Source of the DNA: Arthrobacter humicola
GTDB lineage: Bacteria > Actinomycetota > Actinomycetes > Actinomycetales > Micrococcaceae
Assembly: GCF_022803015.1 (NCBI RefSeq)
Contig: NZ_JAFKON010000001.1
Location: 124,001-188,000, forward strand
Reading direction: 5' to 3'
DNA length: 64,000 nt
Positions 17,089 to 25,280 of this stretch are shown piece after piece. The number at the start of each line of letters is the position of its first letter. Within the stretch, counting starts at the first letter, position 1. Below the pieces are notes generated by a model. The model was not told where the DNA came from. It did not search any database and saw only the letters and a program-made list of their open reading frames with translations. A program made the translations under genes and the position numbers.

Positions 17089-17125
17089 GGCCGTGGCCCC
17101 TTCCACCCAGGAAGGGGCCACGGCC
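17089..17125 (+). terminator. Terminator of the MHS transporter gene
   Basis: A 16-bp perfect stem (17089-17104 with 17110-17125) has an ACCCA loop and is followed by GTTTCTG. Confidence 0.85.
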
Positions 17126-17183
17126 GTTTCTGCGCGACCCGAATACCCGCGTCGCCGGGCGGAACCGGCCTCGCCCAACGCAA

Positions 17184-17216
17184 AGGGCGGCCCAACCGTT
17201 TCCGGTGGGCCGCCCT
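17184..17216 (-). terminator. Terminator of the D-2-hydroxyacid dehydrogenase gene
   Basis: AGGGCGGCCCAACCG and CGGTGGGCCGCCCT pair with one bulged base. On the minus strand the stem is followed by TTTG. It faces the transporter terminator, so the two genes converge. Confidence 0.75.
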
Positions 17217-17254
17217 GTGTGCGCTGCGGCGCTGTGCAGTGCGGAAGAACGGAC

Positions 17255-18319
17255 TCAGTAGAAGTGCACCGTGTCCACCAGGTGTGGGAGTTCGCCGCCG
17301 TCGAGGTAGGTCCGCAGGTTGCTGCAGAAGCGTTCGGTGATCAGCCGGTTTTCGGCGGCACTGAGCGCCGAGGTGTGCGGGGACACCATCACCCTGGGGT
17401 GGTTCCACAGCGGGCTGTCCTGCGGCAGCGGCTCCACGGCGAAGACATCGAGGCAGGCATAGGAGACCTGGCCGTTGCCCAGGGCCTCCAGAAGCGCCTC
17501 TTCATCCACCACGGTGCCGCGGCCCACGTTGACGAAGACCGTTCCGGGCTTCATGGCGGCGAAGACGTCGCGGCTGAAGAGCTTCTCGGTGTACGGCGTG
17601 CCGGGCAGGGTATTGACGACGGCGTCTGCAGTGCCCAGCAGGCCGGCGAGGCGGTCGTTGTCCGTGACCGTCTCGATCCCGTCGATGGCCTCCACGGTCC
17701 GCTTGGTCCCGCTGACGCTCATGCCCAGGGCGCGGGCGATCCGGGCGGTCTCGAGCCCGATCTCGCCGAGCCCGGTGACCACCAGGCGGGAGCCGTTGAC
17801 CAGGCGGGTGGGGATGCGGAGCTCGGGCCAAACCTTGGCCGCCTGGTCCTGGGCCAGCTCGGCGCTGCGCTTGAAGCCGTTGAGGATGCCCAGGGCGGCG
17901 AACTCGGCGAGCGGCAGGGCGTGCACCCCGGCCGAGGTGGTGACCCTGAACTTCTGCAGCGTCGCGGCGTCCAGCCCCGATGCCTTCACGGCACCGCCGG
18001 CGCCGGCCGCCATGGCATGGATCCACTCAAGCCGGGGATTGCTGCCGGCGATCCGGGCGAGGCCTGCCGGGCTTTCGTTGGGGAGCCCGTACAGGACCTG
18101 GGCCTTGTTGAGCATGTCCCAGTAGCGCTCTTCCTGCTCCGGCGTCCGGCGGAAGTCCGGGTCACCCGCATGGTCGGCGGGAAAACGTTCCGGCGGCAAG
18201 AGCTCGGGGTCGTAGAGGACGGTCACGGACGGATCTACGGCGCGGATGCGGTCCACCAGCTCTGCTTCGAGCGGGACGGCGATCGCGACGGTGGTTTTGG
18301 GCGTCATAGTGTTCATCAT
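17255..18319 (-). CDS. D-2-hydroxyacid dehydrogenase family oxidoreductase
   Basis: 354 residues with the formate/glycerate dehydrogenase layout. The NAD-binding motif is GLGEIGLETA, the catalytic Arg is in VGRGTVVDEEAL, the Glu in VFAVEPLP and the His in SPHTSAL. Relatives reduce 2-keto acids such as glyoxylate, hydroxypyruvate or 2-ketogluconate; the exact substrate is not visible. Start codons cluster at 18319, 18316 and 18307 without a good ribosome-binding site, so the transcript may be leaderless. The first of these lies within the inverted pair at 18310-18346, consistent with repression by the neighbouring IclR protein. Confidence 0.9.
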   Translation of the reverse strand: MMNTMTPKTTVAIAVPLEAELVDRIRAVDPSVTVLYDPELLPPERFPADHAGDPDFRRTPEQEERYWDMLNKAQVLYGLPNESPAGLARIAGSNPRLEWIHAMAAGAGGAVKASGLDAATLQKFRVTTSAGVHALPLAEFAALGILNGFKRSAELAQDQAAKVWPELRIPTRLVNGSRLVVTGLGEIGLETARIARALGMSVSGTKRTVEAIDGIETVTDNDRLAGLLGTADAVVNTLPGTPYTEKLFSRDVFAAMKPGTVFVNVGRGTVVDEEALLEALGNGQVSYACLDVFAVEPLPQDSPLWNHPRVMVSPHTSALSAAENRLITERFCSNLRTYLDGGELPHLVDTVHFY

Positions 18320-18346
18320 ACTGAATGGAGGCTAGGATGCTGAACA
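18310..18346. promoter_or_regulatory. Inverted TGTTCAnCAT pair between divergent dehydrogenase units
   Basis: TGTTCATCAT (18310-18319) and ATGCTGAACA (18337-18346) are inverted copies with one mismatch and a 17-base spacer. The right copy shares the 12-mer ATGCTGAACAGA with the complement of the palindrome at 15600-15636. The pair occupies most of the 65-base space between the start codons of the two divergent genes. Confidence 0.6.
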
Positions 18347-18384
18347 GAATCTCAAGATTAACCACGACGAATCGAGGGCAACGC

Positions 18385-19338
18385 ATGGAGATTGACCGCA
18401 GGGAGGCCGGGTTTGTCGGCCTCGGCCTGATGGGCGCGCCGATGGCCGCCAACCTCCTCGCGGCAGGATGGACCGTCACCGCCTGGAACCGTTCGCCGGC
18501 GGCGCTGGACGCCTTCGAGGCCCTGGGCGGCTCGCGCGTGGCCAGGGTCGAGACGCTTCGCGACCAGCCCGTCATTGTCTTCATGCTGCCGGATCTGTCC
18601 GACATTGAGGATGCGAGTGCCGCGCTCCTGGCCGGCTGGGCCGCCAGCCCGCCCGCGCCCGGAACCGCCGTCGTGGTGATGAGCAGCGTGTCGCCGTCCG
18701 GCGTGCGGGACTTCGGGGCACGGGTCGCCGAGGCGAGCGGGGGCAACGCCGTCGTCGTCGATGCGCCCGTCAGCGGCGGCACCAAAGGCGCGGCGGACGG
18801 CACCCTCGCCATCATGGCGGGCGCCACCGACGGCGACTTCCGCCGGCTCCTGCCGCTCTTCGGCGCGATGGGCAGCACCGTGCGGCGGCTGGGACCGCTG
18901 GGATCGGGGTCGCTCGCCAAGGCGTGCAACCAGCTGATCGTGGGAACCACGACGGCGGCGCTCGCCGAGGCCGCGGAGCTCGCCGAACGCTCCGGCATGG
19001 AGGTGCCCGCCCTTTACGAGGTGCTCGCCGGCGGACTCGCGGGCAGCCGGGTCCTGGACATCGTGGGCCCACGACTCGCCGCCAGGGACTACGAGCCCAC
19101 CGGGCCTGCCAAGTTCATGCACAAGGACCTCTCCTTCGTGCTCGAGAGCGCCGCAGCCGCGGGTGCCGCAGTACCGATGGCGGCCGCCGGCGCCGAGCTC
19201 TACGCGGAACTCAAGCGCCAGGGGCTGGGGGACCGGGACCTCGCCGTCGTGCGGCAGGCCATTTCCAACCTCAGCGACAACGCGCGTGACAACCCCAGCG
19301 ACAAGCCAACAGCCAACACAGCAGCAAAGACCAAATGA
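18385..19338 (+). CDS. NAD(P)-dependent beta-hydroxyacid dehydrogenase
   Basis: 317 residues of the 3-hydroxyisobutyrate / 6-phosphogluconate dehydrogenase superfamily. The N-terminal Rossmann motif is VGLGLMGAPMAANL, the substrate loop is DAPVSGGTKGA, and the catalytic Lys is in GSLAKACNQL. Relatives act on tartronate semialdehyde, 3-hydroxyisobutyrate or L-threonate. ATG 18385 has GAGGG upstream; an ATG at 18325 in frame would read through the operator region. It is the first gene of a tight three-gene operon (13-base gap, then an overlap). Confidence 0.88.
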   Translation: MEIDRREAGFVGLGLMGAPMAANLLAAGWTVTAWNRSPAALDAFEALGGSRVARVETLRDQPVIVFMLPDLSDIEDASAALLAGWAASPPAPGTAVVVMSSVSPSGVRDFGARVAEASGGNAVVVDAPVSGGTKGAADGTLAIMAGATDGDFRRLLPLFGAMGSTVRRLGPLGSGSLAKACNQLIVGTTTAALAEAAELAERSGMEVPALYEVLAGGLAGSRVLDIVGPRLAARDYEPTGPAKFMHKDLSFVLESAAAAGAAVPMAAAGAELYAELKRQGLGDRDLAVVRQAISNLSDNARDNPSDKPTANTAAKTK

Positions 19339-19351
19339 GGATCAGTGAACC

Positions 19352-20122
19352 ATGAGCGGACTTTTTGACCTGACCGGGCGCGTGGCCCTGGTGACCGGTT
19401 CGAGCCGGGGAATCGGCAACGCCCTGGCCCGGGCCCTGGCCGACGCCGGCGCCACCGTGGTGCTCAACGGCATCAACCCCGAGCGGCTCAAGGCCGCCGA
19501 GGCCGCGATGGCCGCGGACTACGCGCCGGGCCGGGTGCACAGCTGCGCCTTCGACGTCACCAGCGACACCGGGGCCGCCCGGGGCATCGCCTGGGTGGAG
19601 GAGAACGTGGGCCCGCTGGACATCCTGGTCAACAACGCCGGCATCCAGCACCGGGTCCCGATGCTCGAGCTCGACGTGGCCGACTGGGAACGGGTCATCT
19701 CCACGGACCTGACCAGCGCGTTCCTGGTGGGGCGGGAAGCGGCCCGGCACATGATCCCGCGGGGCCGGGGCAAGATCATCAACATCTGCTCGGTCCAGAC
19801 CGACCTCGCCCGGCCCACCATCGCGCCCTACATCGCGGCGAAGGGCGGCCTGCGGAACCTGACCCGGGCCATGACCGCGGAATGGGCCGCCTCGGGCCTG
19901 CAGATCAACGGGATCGCGCCGGGCTACATCCACACCGAGATGACCCAAAACCTTGTTGACGATGAGCAGTTCAACGCCTGGATCCTGGGCCGGACCCCCG
20001 CGCACCGCTGGGGGACCGTGCAGGACCTGGCCGGACCCGCCGTGTGGCTGGCCTCCGACGGATCCGACTTCGTCAATGGCCAGACCATCTTCATCGACGG
20101 CGGAATGACGGTGGTGGTCTGA
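19352..20122 (+). CDS. SDR oxidoreductase, gluconate 5-dehydrogenase-like
   Basis: 256 residues, classical short-chain dehydrogenase. The cofactor motif TGSSRGIG, the NNAG motif in LVNNAGIQHR, the Ser in NICSVQTD and Tyr-Lys in YIAAKGG are all present, and the end INGIAPGYIHTEM to IFIDGGMT is typical. The N-terminus FDLTGRVALVTGSSRGIG matches gluconate 5-dehydrogenase (IdnO/Gno), which interconverts 5-keto-D-gluconate and D-gluconate. The link to an IdnD-like dehydrogenase immediately downstream strengthens that reading. Its stop overlaps the next start codon as TGATG. Confidence 0.88.
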   Translation: MSGLFDLTGRVALVTGSSRGIGNALARALADAGATVVLNGINPERLKAAEAAMAADYAPGRVHSCAFDVTSDTGAARGIAWVEENVGPLDILVNNAGIQHRVPMLELDVADWERVISTDLTSAFLVGREAARHMIPRGRGKIINICSVQTDLARPTIAPYIAAKGGLRNLTRAMTAEWAASGLQINGIAPGYIHTEMTQNLVDDEQFNAWILGRTPAHRWGTVQDLAGPAVWLASDGSDFVNGQTIFIDGGMTVVV

Positions 20123-21186
20123 TGGGCGGCGTGGCAGCACTTCCGGCCACGGCCGCGGCGGTGGTGGCCCACGCGGCGGGCGATCTGCGGATCGAGGACA
20201 TCCCCGTGCCCGCGCCGGCGCCCGATGAAGCCGTCATCGACGTCGCCTTCGGCGGCATCTGCGGCTCCGACCTGCACTACTGGCTGCACGGCGCCGCGGG
20301 CGAATCCGTCCTCAAGGCTCCCATGGTCCTGGGCCACGAGATCGTGGGGACCGTGATCCGCGCCGCCGCTGACGGCTCGGGGCCCGGGCCCGGCACGGCC
20401 GTCGCGGTGCATCCCGCCACGCCGGGCCCTGGCGGCGCCCTGTACCCGGCGGAGCGTCCGAATCTGTCGCCGGGCTGCACCTACCTGGGCAGCGCCGCGC
20501 GGTTTCCGCACACCGACGGCGCGTTCAGCCGGTATGTGAACCTGCCGGCCCGGATGCTCCGGCCGCTGCCGGCGGGGCTGGACCTGCAGACCGCGGCCCT
20601 GGCGGAACCGGCCAGCGTCGCCTGGCACGCCGTGGCGCGCGCCGGGGACGTGGCGGGAAAGACGGCGCTGGTGATCGGCAGCGGTCCCATCGGGGCCCTG
20701 GCCGTGGCCGTGCTCAAACGCGCCGGCGCCGGCCGGATCGTGGCCGTGGACATGCACGAGCGGCCGCTGGAGATAGCCCGTGCCGTGGGGGCCGACGCGG
20801 TCCTCAAGGGGGACGACGCCGGGGCGATCGCCGCGGTTGAGGCGGACGTCGTCATCGAGTCCTCGGGCAGCCACCGGGGCCTGGCCTCGGCGATCACGGG
20901 CGCGGTCCGTGGCGGCAGGGTGGTGATGGTGGGGCTGCTGCCTTCCGGCCCGCAGCCGGTCCTGATCTCCCTGGCCATTACCCGCGAGCTGGAGCTGGTG
21001 GGCTCCTTCCGCTTCAATGACGAAATCGACGACGTCATAGCGGCGCTCGCCGACGGCTCCCTGCGGGTGGACCCCGTGGTAACCCACACCTTTGGCCTGG
21101 ACCGCGGACTGGAAGCGTTCGAGGTCGCCAGGAACGCGGCTGTTTCGGGGAAGGTGCTGCTGGACTTCAGGCGGGCGCCGGCGTGA
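20122..21186 (+). CDS. Medium-chain dehydrogenase, L-idonate 5-dehydrogenase-like
   Basis: 354 residues. The catalytic-zinc region is intact (Cys in GGICGSDLHYW, His-Glu in LGHEIVG) and the NAD fold has GSGPIGALAV. YLGSAARFPHTDGAFSRY lines up with the L-idonate 5-dehydrogenase segment of Escherichia coli IdnD. The structural-zinc lobe is odd: where relatives have four cysteines the sequence here keeps only one, in LSPGCTYLG. So it probably lacks structural zinc. Start ATG 20122 overlaps the SDR stop, so the pair is coupled, like idnD-idnO. Substrate assignment is inference. Confidence 0.85.
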   Translation: MGGVAALPATAAAVVAHAAGDLRIEDIPVPAPAPDEAVIDVAFGGICGSDLHYWLHGAAGESVLKAPMVLGHEIVGTVIRAAADGSGPGPGTAVAVHPATPGPGGALYPAERPNLSPGCTYLGSAARFPHTDGAFSRYVNLPARMLRPLPAGLDLQTAALAEPASVAWHAVARAGDVAGKTALVIGSGPIGALAVAVLKRAGAGRIVAVDMHERPLEIARAVGADAVLKGDDAGAIAAVEADVVIESSGSHRGLASAITGAVRGGRVVMVGLLPSGPQPVLISLAITRELELVGSFRFNDEIDDVIAALADGSLRVDPVVTHTFGLDRGLEAFEVARNAAVSGKVLLDFRRAPA

Positions 21187-21224
21187 GGAGCGCCGCCGTC
21201 GGGGCCGGGAGGGCCAGTGGCGGG

Positions 21225-21965
21225 TTAGTGGCGCTCGACCGGGACAAACACCCGCGGCTGGTTCTTCCAGCTCGGCTCCATCTCCGAGATGGTCTCGCGC
21301 ATGATCCGGTTCGAGGCCTCGCGGGCGGCGGCGGCATCCCCGGCGGCAATGGCCTCGGCGACCTCCACGTGCCAGCGCAGCGCCGTCTCGCGCGGGTGGT
21401 CCGGCATCAAGCCGTGGATGGTGCGGCCGGTCAGCGTCTCAGTCACCTGGCCCACCATGTTGGCGAACATCTCGTTGCCCGAGCCGGTCAGCAGCAGGGA
21501 ATGGAACAGGATGTCCAGCTCGAGGAACCGGGGCACGTCCCCGGCCTGCCCGGCGTCGCGCATGGCGTGCGAGATCTCCACGAGTTCGCGGCGGAGTTCC
21601 TCGGGGGCGTTGGCCGCGGCCAGCTCGGCGGCCACCGGCTCGACGGCGGTGCGGAGCTCGGCCAGGGAGCGCAGCTGGGCGCCGCGGCCCTCGCCGGCCA
21701 GCCGCCAGCGGATCACGAGCGGGTCGAAGGGGTTCCACCGGTTCGAGGGCAGCACCCGGATGCCGACGCGTTTGATGGTCTCCACCAGGCCCAGGGACTG
21801 GAGGACCCGGACCGCCTCCCGGACCACCGAGCGGGAGACCTTGAGTTCGTCCTCAAGGTGCTCGGCAAGCATGACGTGCCCGGCCGGAAGCTCGCCGGCC
21901 ACGATCCGGGTCCCGAGGTGCTCAATGGCGCGGTGGTGGAGGCTGGTTGACATAGTCGTAAGCAT
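21225..21965 (-). CDS. GntR family regulator, FCD subclass
   Basis: 246 residues: an N-terminal winged helix (VMLAEHLEDELKVSRSVVRE, then AVRVLQSLGLVE) followed by an all-helical FCD ligand domain. Metal-binding-type His residues lie in LELDILFHSLLLTGSGNE and LRWHVEVAEAIAAGD. This subclass often senses gluconate or other sugar acids. It is divergent from gnd and convergent with the idonate-type operon, so it is a candidate regulator of gnd. ATG 21965 and ATG 21953 are both possible starts; neither has a clear ribosome-binding site. Confidence 0.9.
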   Translation of the reverse strand: MLTTMSTSLHHRAIEHLGTRIVAGELPAGHVMLAEHLEDELKVSRSVVREAVRVLQSLGLVETIKRVGIRVLPSNRWNPFDPLVIRWRLAGEGRGAQLRSLAELRTAVEPVAAELAAANAPEELRRELVEISHAMRDAGQAGDVPRFLELDILFHSLLLTGSGNEMFANMVGQVTETLTGRTIHGLMPDHPRETALRWHVEVAEAIAAGDAAAAREASNRIMRETISEMEPSWKNQPRVFVPVERH

Positions 21966-22177
21966 AATGCGGTGGGCCTGGTCCGGGCCGACCGGAGTGG
22001 CGGGCGCCGGTGATCATAGACTGTTTATGACGCGCAGCATTCCGCTCCGTGGGCGCGGCTTTCCCGCGGCCCGCGGAAATACATATGGTTTAAGGACAGC
22101 CACAATCCTCAAGAGTGGGTTCCGCCCTCCGCGGCGCGACCTGCCGAGTCCTAGATGAACGTCTGAGACGAATCGCC

Positions 22178-22208
22178 GTACACGTGGTCTACAGAAATCA
22201 CCGTGTAC
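22178..22208. promoter_or_regulatory. Inverted repeat upstream of gnd
   Basis: GTACACG (22178-22184) and CGTGTAC (22202-22208) are perfect inverted arms 17 bases apart, immediately before the gnd ribosome-binding site. The arm spacing fits a dimeric regulator, perhaps the divergent GntR protein. The rest of the 264-base gap shows nothing recognised. Confidence 0.4.
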
Positions 22209-22229
22209 AAAAATGAATTGGAGTTTTTG

Positions 22230-23666
22230 ATGTCAGCACACATCGGTGTTACCGGCCTCGCGGTGATGGGGGCCAACCTCGCACGCAACCTGGCCCGGAA
22301 CGGCTTCACCGTTGCCCTGCACAACCGGTCCGTGGAAAAGACAGACACCCTTCTCGCCAAATACGGCGATGAGGGCGACTTCGTCCGCACCGAGACCCTC
22401 CAGGAACTCGTTGATTCGCTGGAGAAGCCGCGCCGCGTCCTGATCATGGTCAAGGCCGGCAAGCCGGTGGACTCCGTGATCGAACAGCTCGAGCCGCTGC
22501 TGGAAGCGGGCGACATCATCATCGACGCCGGCAACTCGCACTACGAGGACACCCGCCGCCGCGAGGCTGCGCTCGCCAAGAAGGACCTGCACTTCGTCGG
22601 CATCGGTGTCTCCGGTGGCGAGGAGGGTGCCCTCAACGGCCCCTCAATCATGCCGGGCGGTTCCAAGGAGTCCTACGACGCCCTCGGCCCGCTGCTGGAA
22701 AAGATCGCCGCGCACGTCGACGGTCAGCCCTGCTGCGCCTGGATCGGCACCGACGGCGCCGGCCACTTCGTCAAGATGGTCCACAACGGCATCGAATACG
22801 CCGACATGCAGGTCATTGGAGAGGCCTTCGACCTCCTGCGCTCCGGCGCCGGGATCGAACCGGCCGAGCAGGCCAAGATCTTCGAAGAGTGGAACAAGGG
22901 TGACCTCGCCTCCTTCCTGATTGAAATCTCCGCCGAGGTCCTCGGCCACGTCGATGCGAAGACCGGTAAGCCGTTCGTCGACGTCGTGGTGGATGCCGCC
23001 GGCCAGAAGGGCACGGGCCGCTGGACGGTCATCTCCGCCCTTGAGCTCGGCTCCCCGACGTCGGGCATCGCCGAGTCCGTCTTCGCCCGGGCCCTGTCCT
23101 CCCAGGCCGAGCAGCGCGTGCTGGCACAGGAGCTGCTGGCTGGCGGCGAGGCCGCCGTCGAGGTCCCCGAGAGCTTCGTCGAGGACGTCCGCCAGGCGCT
23201 CTACGCCTCCAAGCTGGTCTCCTACGCCCAGGGACTGGACATGCTCACCTCCGCGGCCAAGGAATACGGCTGGGACCTGAAGCTGGATGAAATCGCCTCG
23301 CTGTGGCGCGGCGGCTGCATCATCCGCGCGGAACTGCTCAAGGAGATCACCAAGGCCTACGCCGCTGCGGAGAAGCCGGCCAACCTGCTCTTCGCCCCGG
23401 CGTTCACCAAGGCGATCGCCGAAGTCCTTCCGGCCTGGCGCCGGGTGGTGTCCACCGCGGTGCAGCTCGGCATCCCGGTGCCGGTGTTCTCCTCCTCGCT
23501 GGCCTACTACGACGGCCTGCGCCGCAAGCGCCTGCCGGCCGCCGTCATCCAGGGCCAGCGTGACCTCTTCGGGGCGCACACCTACGGCCGCGTTGACGCC
23601 GAGGGCACTTTCCACACCCTCTGGGGCGAGGACAAGTCCGAGATCGAGGCAGTCGACACCCACTGA
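22230..23666 (+). CDS. gnd: 6-phosphogluconate dehydrogenase, decarboxylating
   Basis: 478 residues, full length. Oxidises 6-phosphogluconate to ribulose 5-phosphate in the oxidative pentose-phosphate pathway. The N-terminal motif is VTGLAVMGANLARNLARNG; the substrate site shows DAGNSHYEDTRRRE, GVSGGEEGAL, GHFVKMVHNGIEY and the helical domain signature ALELGSPTSGIAESVFAR. ATG 22230 follows GGAG at seven bases; a GTG at 22203 in frame lies inside the inverted repeat and is less likely. Its place beside a gluconate-type regulator and ketogluconate-type dehydrogenases joins the block to central metabolism. Confidence 0.96.
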   Translation: MSAHIGVTGLAVMGANLARNLARNGFTVALHNRSVEKTDTLLAKYGDEGDFVRTETLQELVDSLEKPRRVLIMVKAGKPVDSVIEQLEPLLEAGDIIIDAGNSHYEDTRRREAALAKKDLHFVGIGVSGGEEGALNGPSIMPGGSKESYDALGPLLEKIAAHVDGQPCCAWIGTDGAGHFVKMVHNGIEYADMQVIGEAFDLLRSGAGIEPAEQAKIFEEWNKGDLASFLIEISAEVLGHVDAKTGKPFVDVVVDAAGQKGTGRWTVISALELGSPTSGIAESVFARALSSQAEQRVLAQELLAGGEAAVEVPESFVEDVRQALYASKLVSYAQGLDMLTSAAKEYGWDLKLDEIASLWRGGCIIRAELLKEITKAYAAAEKPANLLFAPAFTKAIAEVLPAWRRVVSTAVQLGIPVPVFSSSLAYYDGLRRKRLPAAVIQGQRDLFGAHTYGRVDAEGTFHTLWGEDKSEIEAVDTH

Positions 23667-23781
23667 CCCACCCCGTTCCAACGCGACGGCCGGTACTTTC
23701 CAGATACGCTGGGAGGCGCCGGCCGTCCGTGTTTCCGCACCGCTCCTGCCCCAGGAGTTCAGCGCCCAAGGAGTTCAACTC

Positions 23782-24624
23782 ATGCCCCAGCCCGTAGCGT
23801 TTGTCACCGGTGCCTCCACCGGCATCGGCTTCGAAACCGCGAAAAAGCTTGCCTCGGCCGGCTTCACCGTTTATGCCGGGGCCCGCCGTGTGGAGCTGAT
23901 GGAGCCGCTGAAGGCATCCGGGGTCAAGGTGGTGGCGCTGGACGTGACCGATGAGGCGTCGATGAGCGCCGTCGTCGGGGACGTGCTGGCCGCGCACGGC
24001 CGGATCGACGTCCTGGTCAACAACGCCGGCTACGGGACGTACGGGTCGCTCGAGGAGGTCGAACTGGCTGAGGGCCGCCGGCAGTTCGACGTGAACGTCT
24101 TCGGCCTGGCGCGCATGACGCAGCTCGTGATCCCCGCCATGCGGGCCGCCCGTGCCGGCAGGATCATCAACATCTCATCGATCGGCGGCAAAATGTACGA
24201 GCCGCTGGGTGCCTGGTATCATGCGACCAAGTTCGCCGTGGAGGGCCTGAGCGATTCGCTGCGGCTCGAGCTCAAGCCGCACGGTATTGATGTGGCCGTC
24301 ATCGAGCCGGCCGGGACGCAGTCCGAGTGGGGCGCCATTGCGGCGCAGGGGCTGCTGGCCAGCTCCGGAAACGGCCCTTATGCGGCCCAGGCCAAGGTGG
24401 TGGCGGCGGCGCTGGGCACCACGGACAACCCCGCAACGTCGTCGCGGCCCGAGCTCGCTGCCGAGGCGATCCTGCACGCCGCGACCGCCCAGCGGCCCAG
24501 GACCCGCTACCCGGTGGGTGCCAGCGCCCGCGGGATCCTGCTGCTGCGCCACCTGCTGCCGGACCGGGCGTTCGACGCCGTCCTGTGGAACATCTACAAC
24601 AGGTTCCCGCGTAAGGCTGCCTAG
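23782..24624 (+). CDS. SDR family oxidoreductase
   Basis: 280 residues, classical short-chain dehydrogenase with TGASTGIGFETA, LVNNAGYGTYG, Ser in INISSIGG and Tyr-Lys in YHATKFAVEG. The C-terminal extension beyond the core, ending LLPDRAFDAVLWNIYNRFP, resembles actinobacterial SDRs of unknown substrate. ATG 23782 has AAGGAG upstream. It stands alone between gnd and the convergent cysE. Function beyond NAD(P)-dependent carbonyl or alcohol chemistry is unknown. Confidence 0.88.
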   Translation: MPQPVAFVTGASTGIGFETAKKLASAGFTVYAGARRVELMEPLKASGVKVVALDVTDEASMSAVVGDVLAAHGRIDVLVNNAGYGTYGSLEEVELAEGRRQFDVNVFGLARMTQLVIPAMRAARAGRIINISSIGGKMYEPLGAWYHATKFAVEGLSDSLRLELKPHGIDVAVIEPAGTQSEWGAIAAQGLLASSGNGPYAAQAKVVAAALGTTDNPATSSRPELAAEAILHAATAQRPRTRYPVGASARGILLLRHLLPDRAFDAVLWNIYNRFPRKAA

Positions 24625-24661
24625 GTACCCGGTTCAGTCGGGAGCCGGTCCAGAGCCCGGT

Positions 24662-25246
24662 CTAGATCCGGTATTCGATCAGGTATTCGGCAGGGTCGAC
24701 GGCGGGCTTGGTCTCGCGCTGCGCGTCGCGGTGGCGCCAGGTGGCCGGCACGCCGGTGACGATTGATTCGGCCGGGGCGTCCTTGACCACCACGGCGTTG
24801 GCGCCGACGGCGCTGTCCCGGCCGATCGTGATGGGGCCCAGGATCTTGGCGCCCGCGCCGATCACCACACGGTCCTCGATGGTGGGGTGGCGTTTGATCT
24901 TGGCGAGCGAACGGCCGCCGAGGGTCACGCCGTGGTAGATCATGACGTCCTCGCCGATCTCGGCCGTCTCGCCGATGACGACACCCATGCCGTGGTCGAT
25001 GAAGAAGCGCCGGCCGATGGTCGCGCCGGGATGGATCTCGATGCCGGTCAGGAACCGGGCGAGCTGGGAGATCAGCCGCGCCGGGAACCGCAGTGCCGGG
25101 TTTTGCCACAGCCGGTGCGTCAGGCGGTGGAACCAGATCGCGTGCAGGCCGGAATAGGCGAAGAAGTTCTCAAAAGAACCTCGAGCCGCCGGGTCGTGGG
25201 ACCGGGCGGCGTCGAGGTCTTCCTTCAGTCTTGCGAAGAAGCTCAC
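24662..25246 (-). CDS. cysE: Serine O-acetyltransferase
   Basis: 194 residues. Makes O-acetylserine for cysteine synthesis. The left-handed beta-helix hexapeptide repeats are clear: [19 protein letters not shown], then [20 protein letters not shown] and [20 protein letters not shown]. The His of FIDHGMG and the His of IYHGVTLGG are the catalytic-site residues. It is the shorter EpsC-like form. GTG 25246 has GAAAGG just upstream; a longer frame upstream belongs to cysK. It is 34 bases after cysK in the same transcript. Confidence 0.95.
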   Translation of the reverse strand: MSFFARLKEDLDAARSHDPAARGSFENFFAYSGLHAIWFHRLTHRLWQNPALRFPARLISQLARFLTGIEIHPGATIGRRFFIDHGMGVVIGETAEIGEDVMIYHGVTLGGRSLAKIKRHPTIEDRVVIGAGAKILGPITIGRDSAVGANAVVVKDAPAESIVTGVPATWRHRDAQRETKPAVDPAEYLIEYRI

Positions 25247-25280
25247 AAAGACCTTTCTGGGCAATCGTGGGTCAGCGGAC

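Noticed and set aside
15606..17408. A 600-codon open frame on the minus strand
   Set aside because: It is the shadow of the MHS transporter and crosses two terminators and the promoter palindrome.
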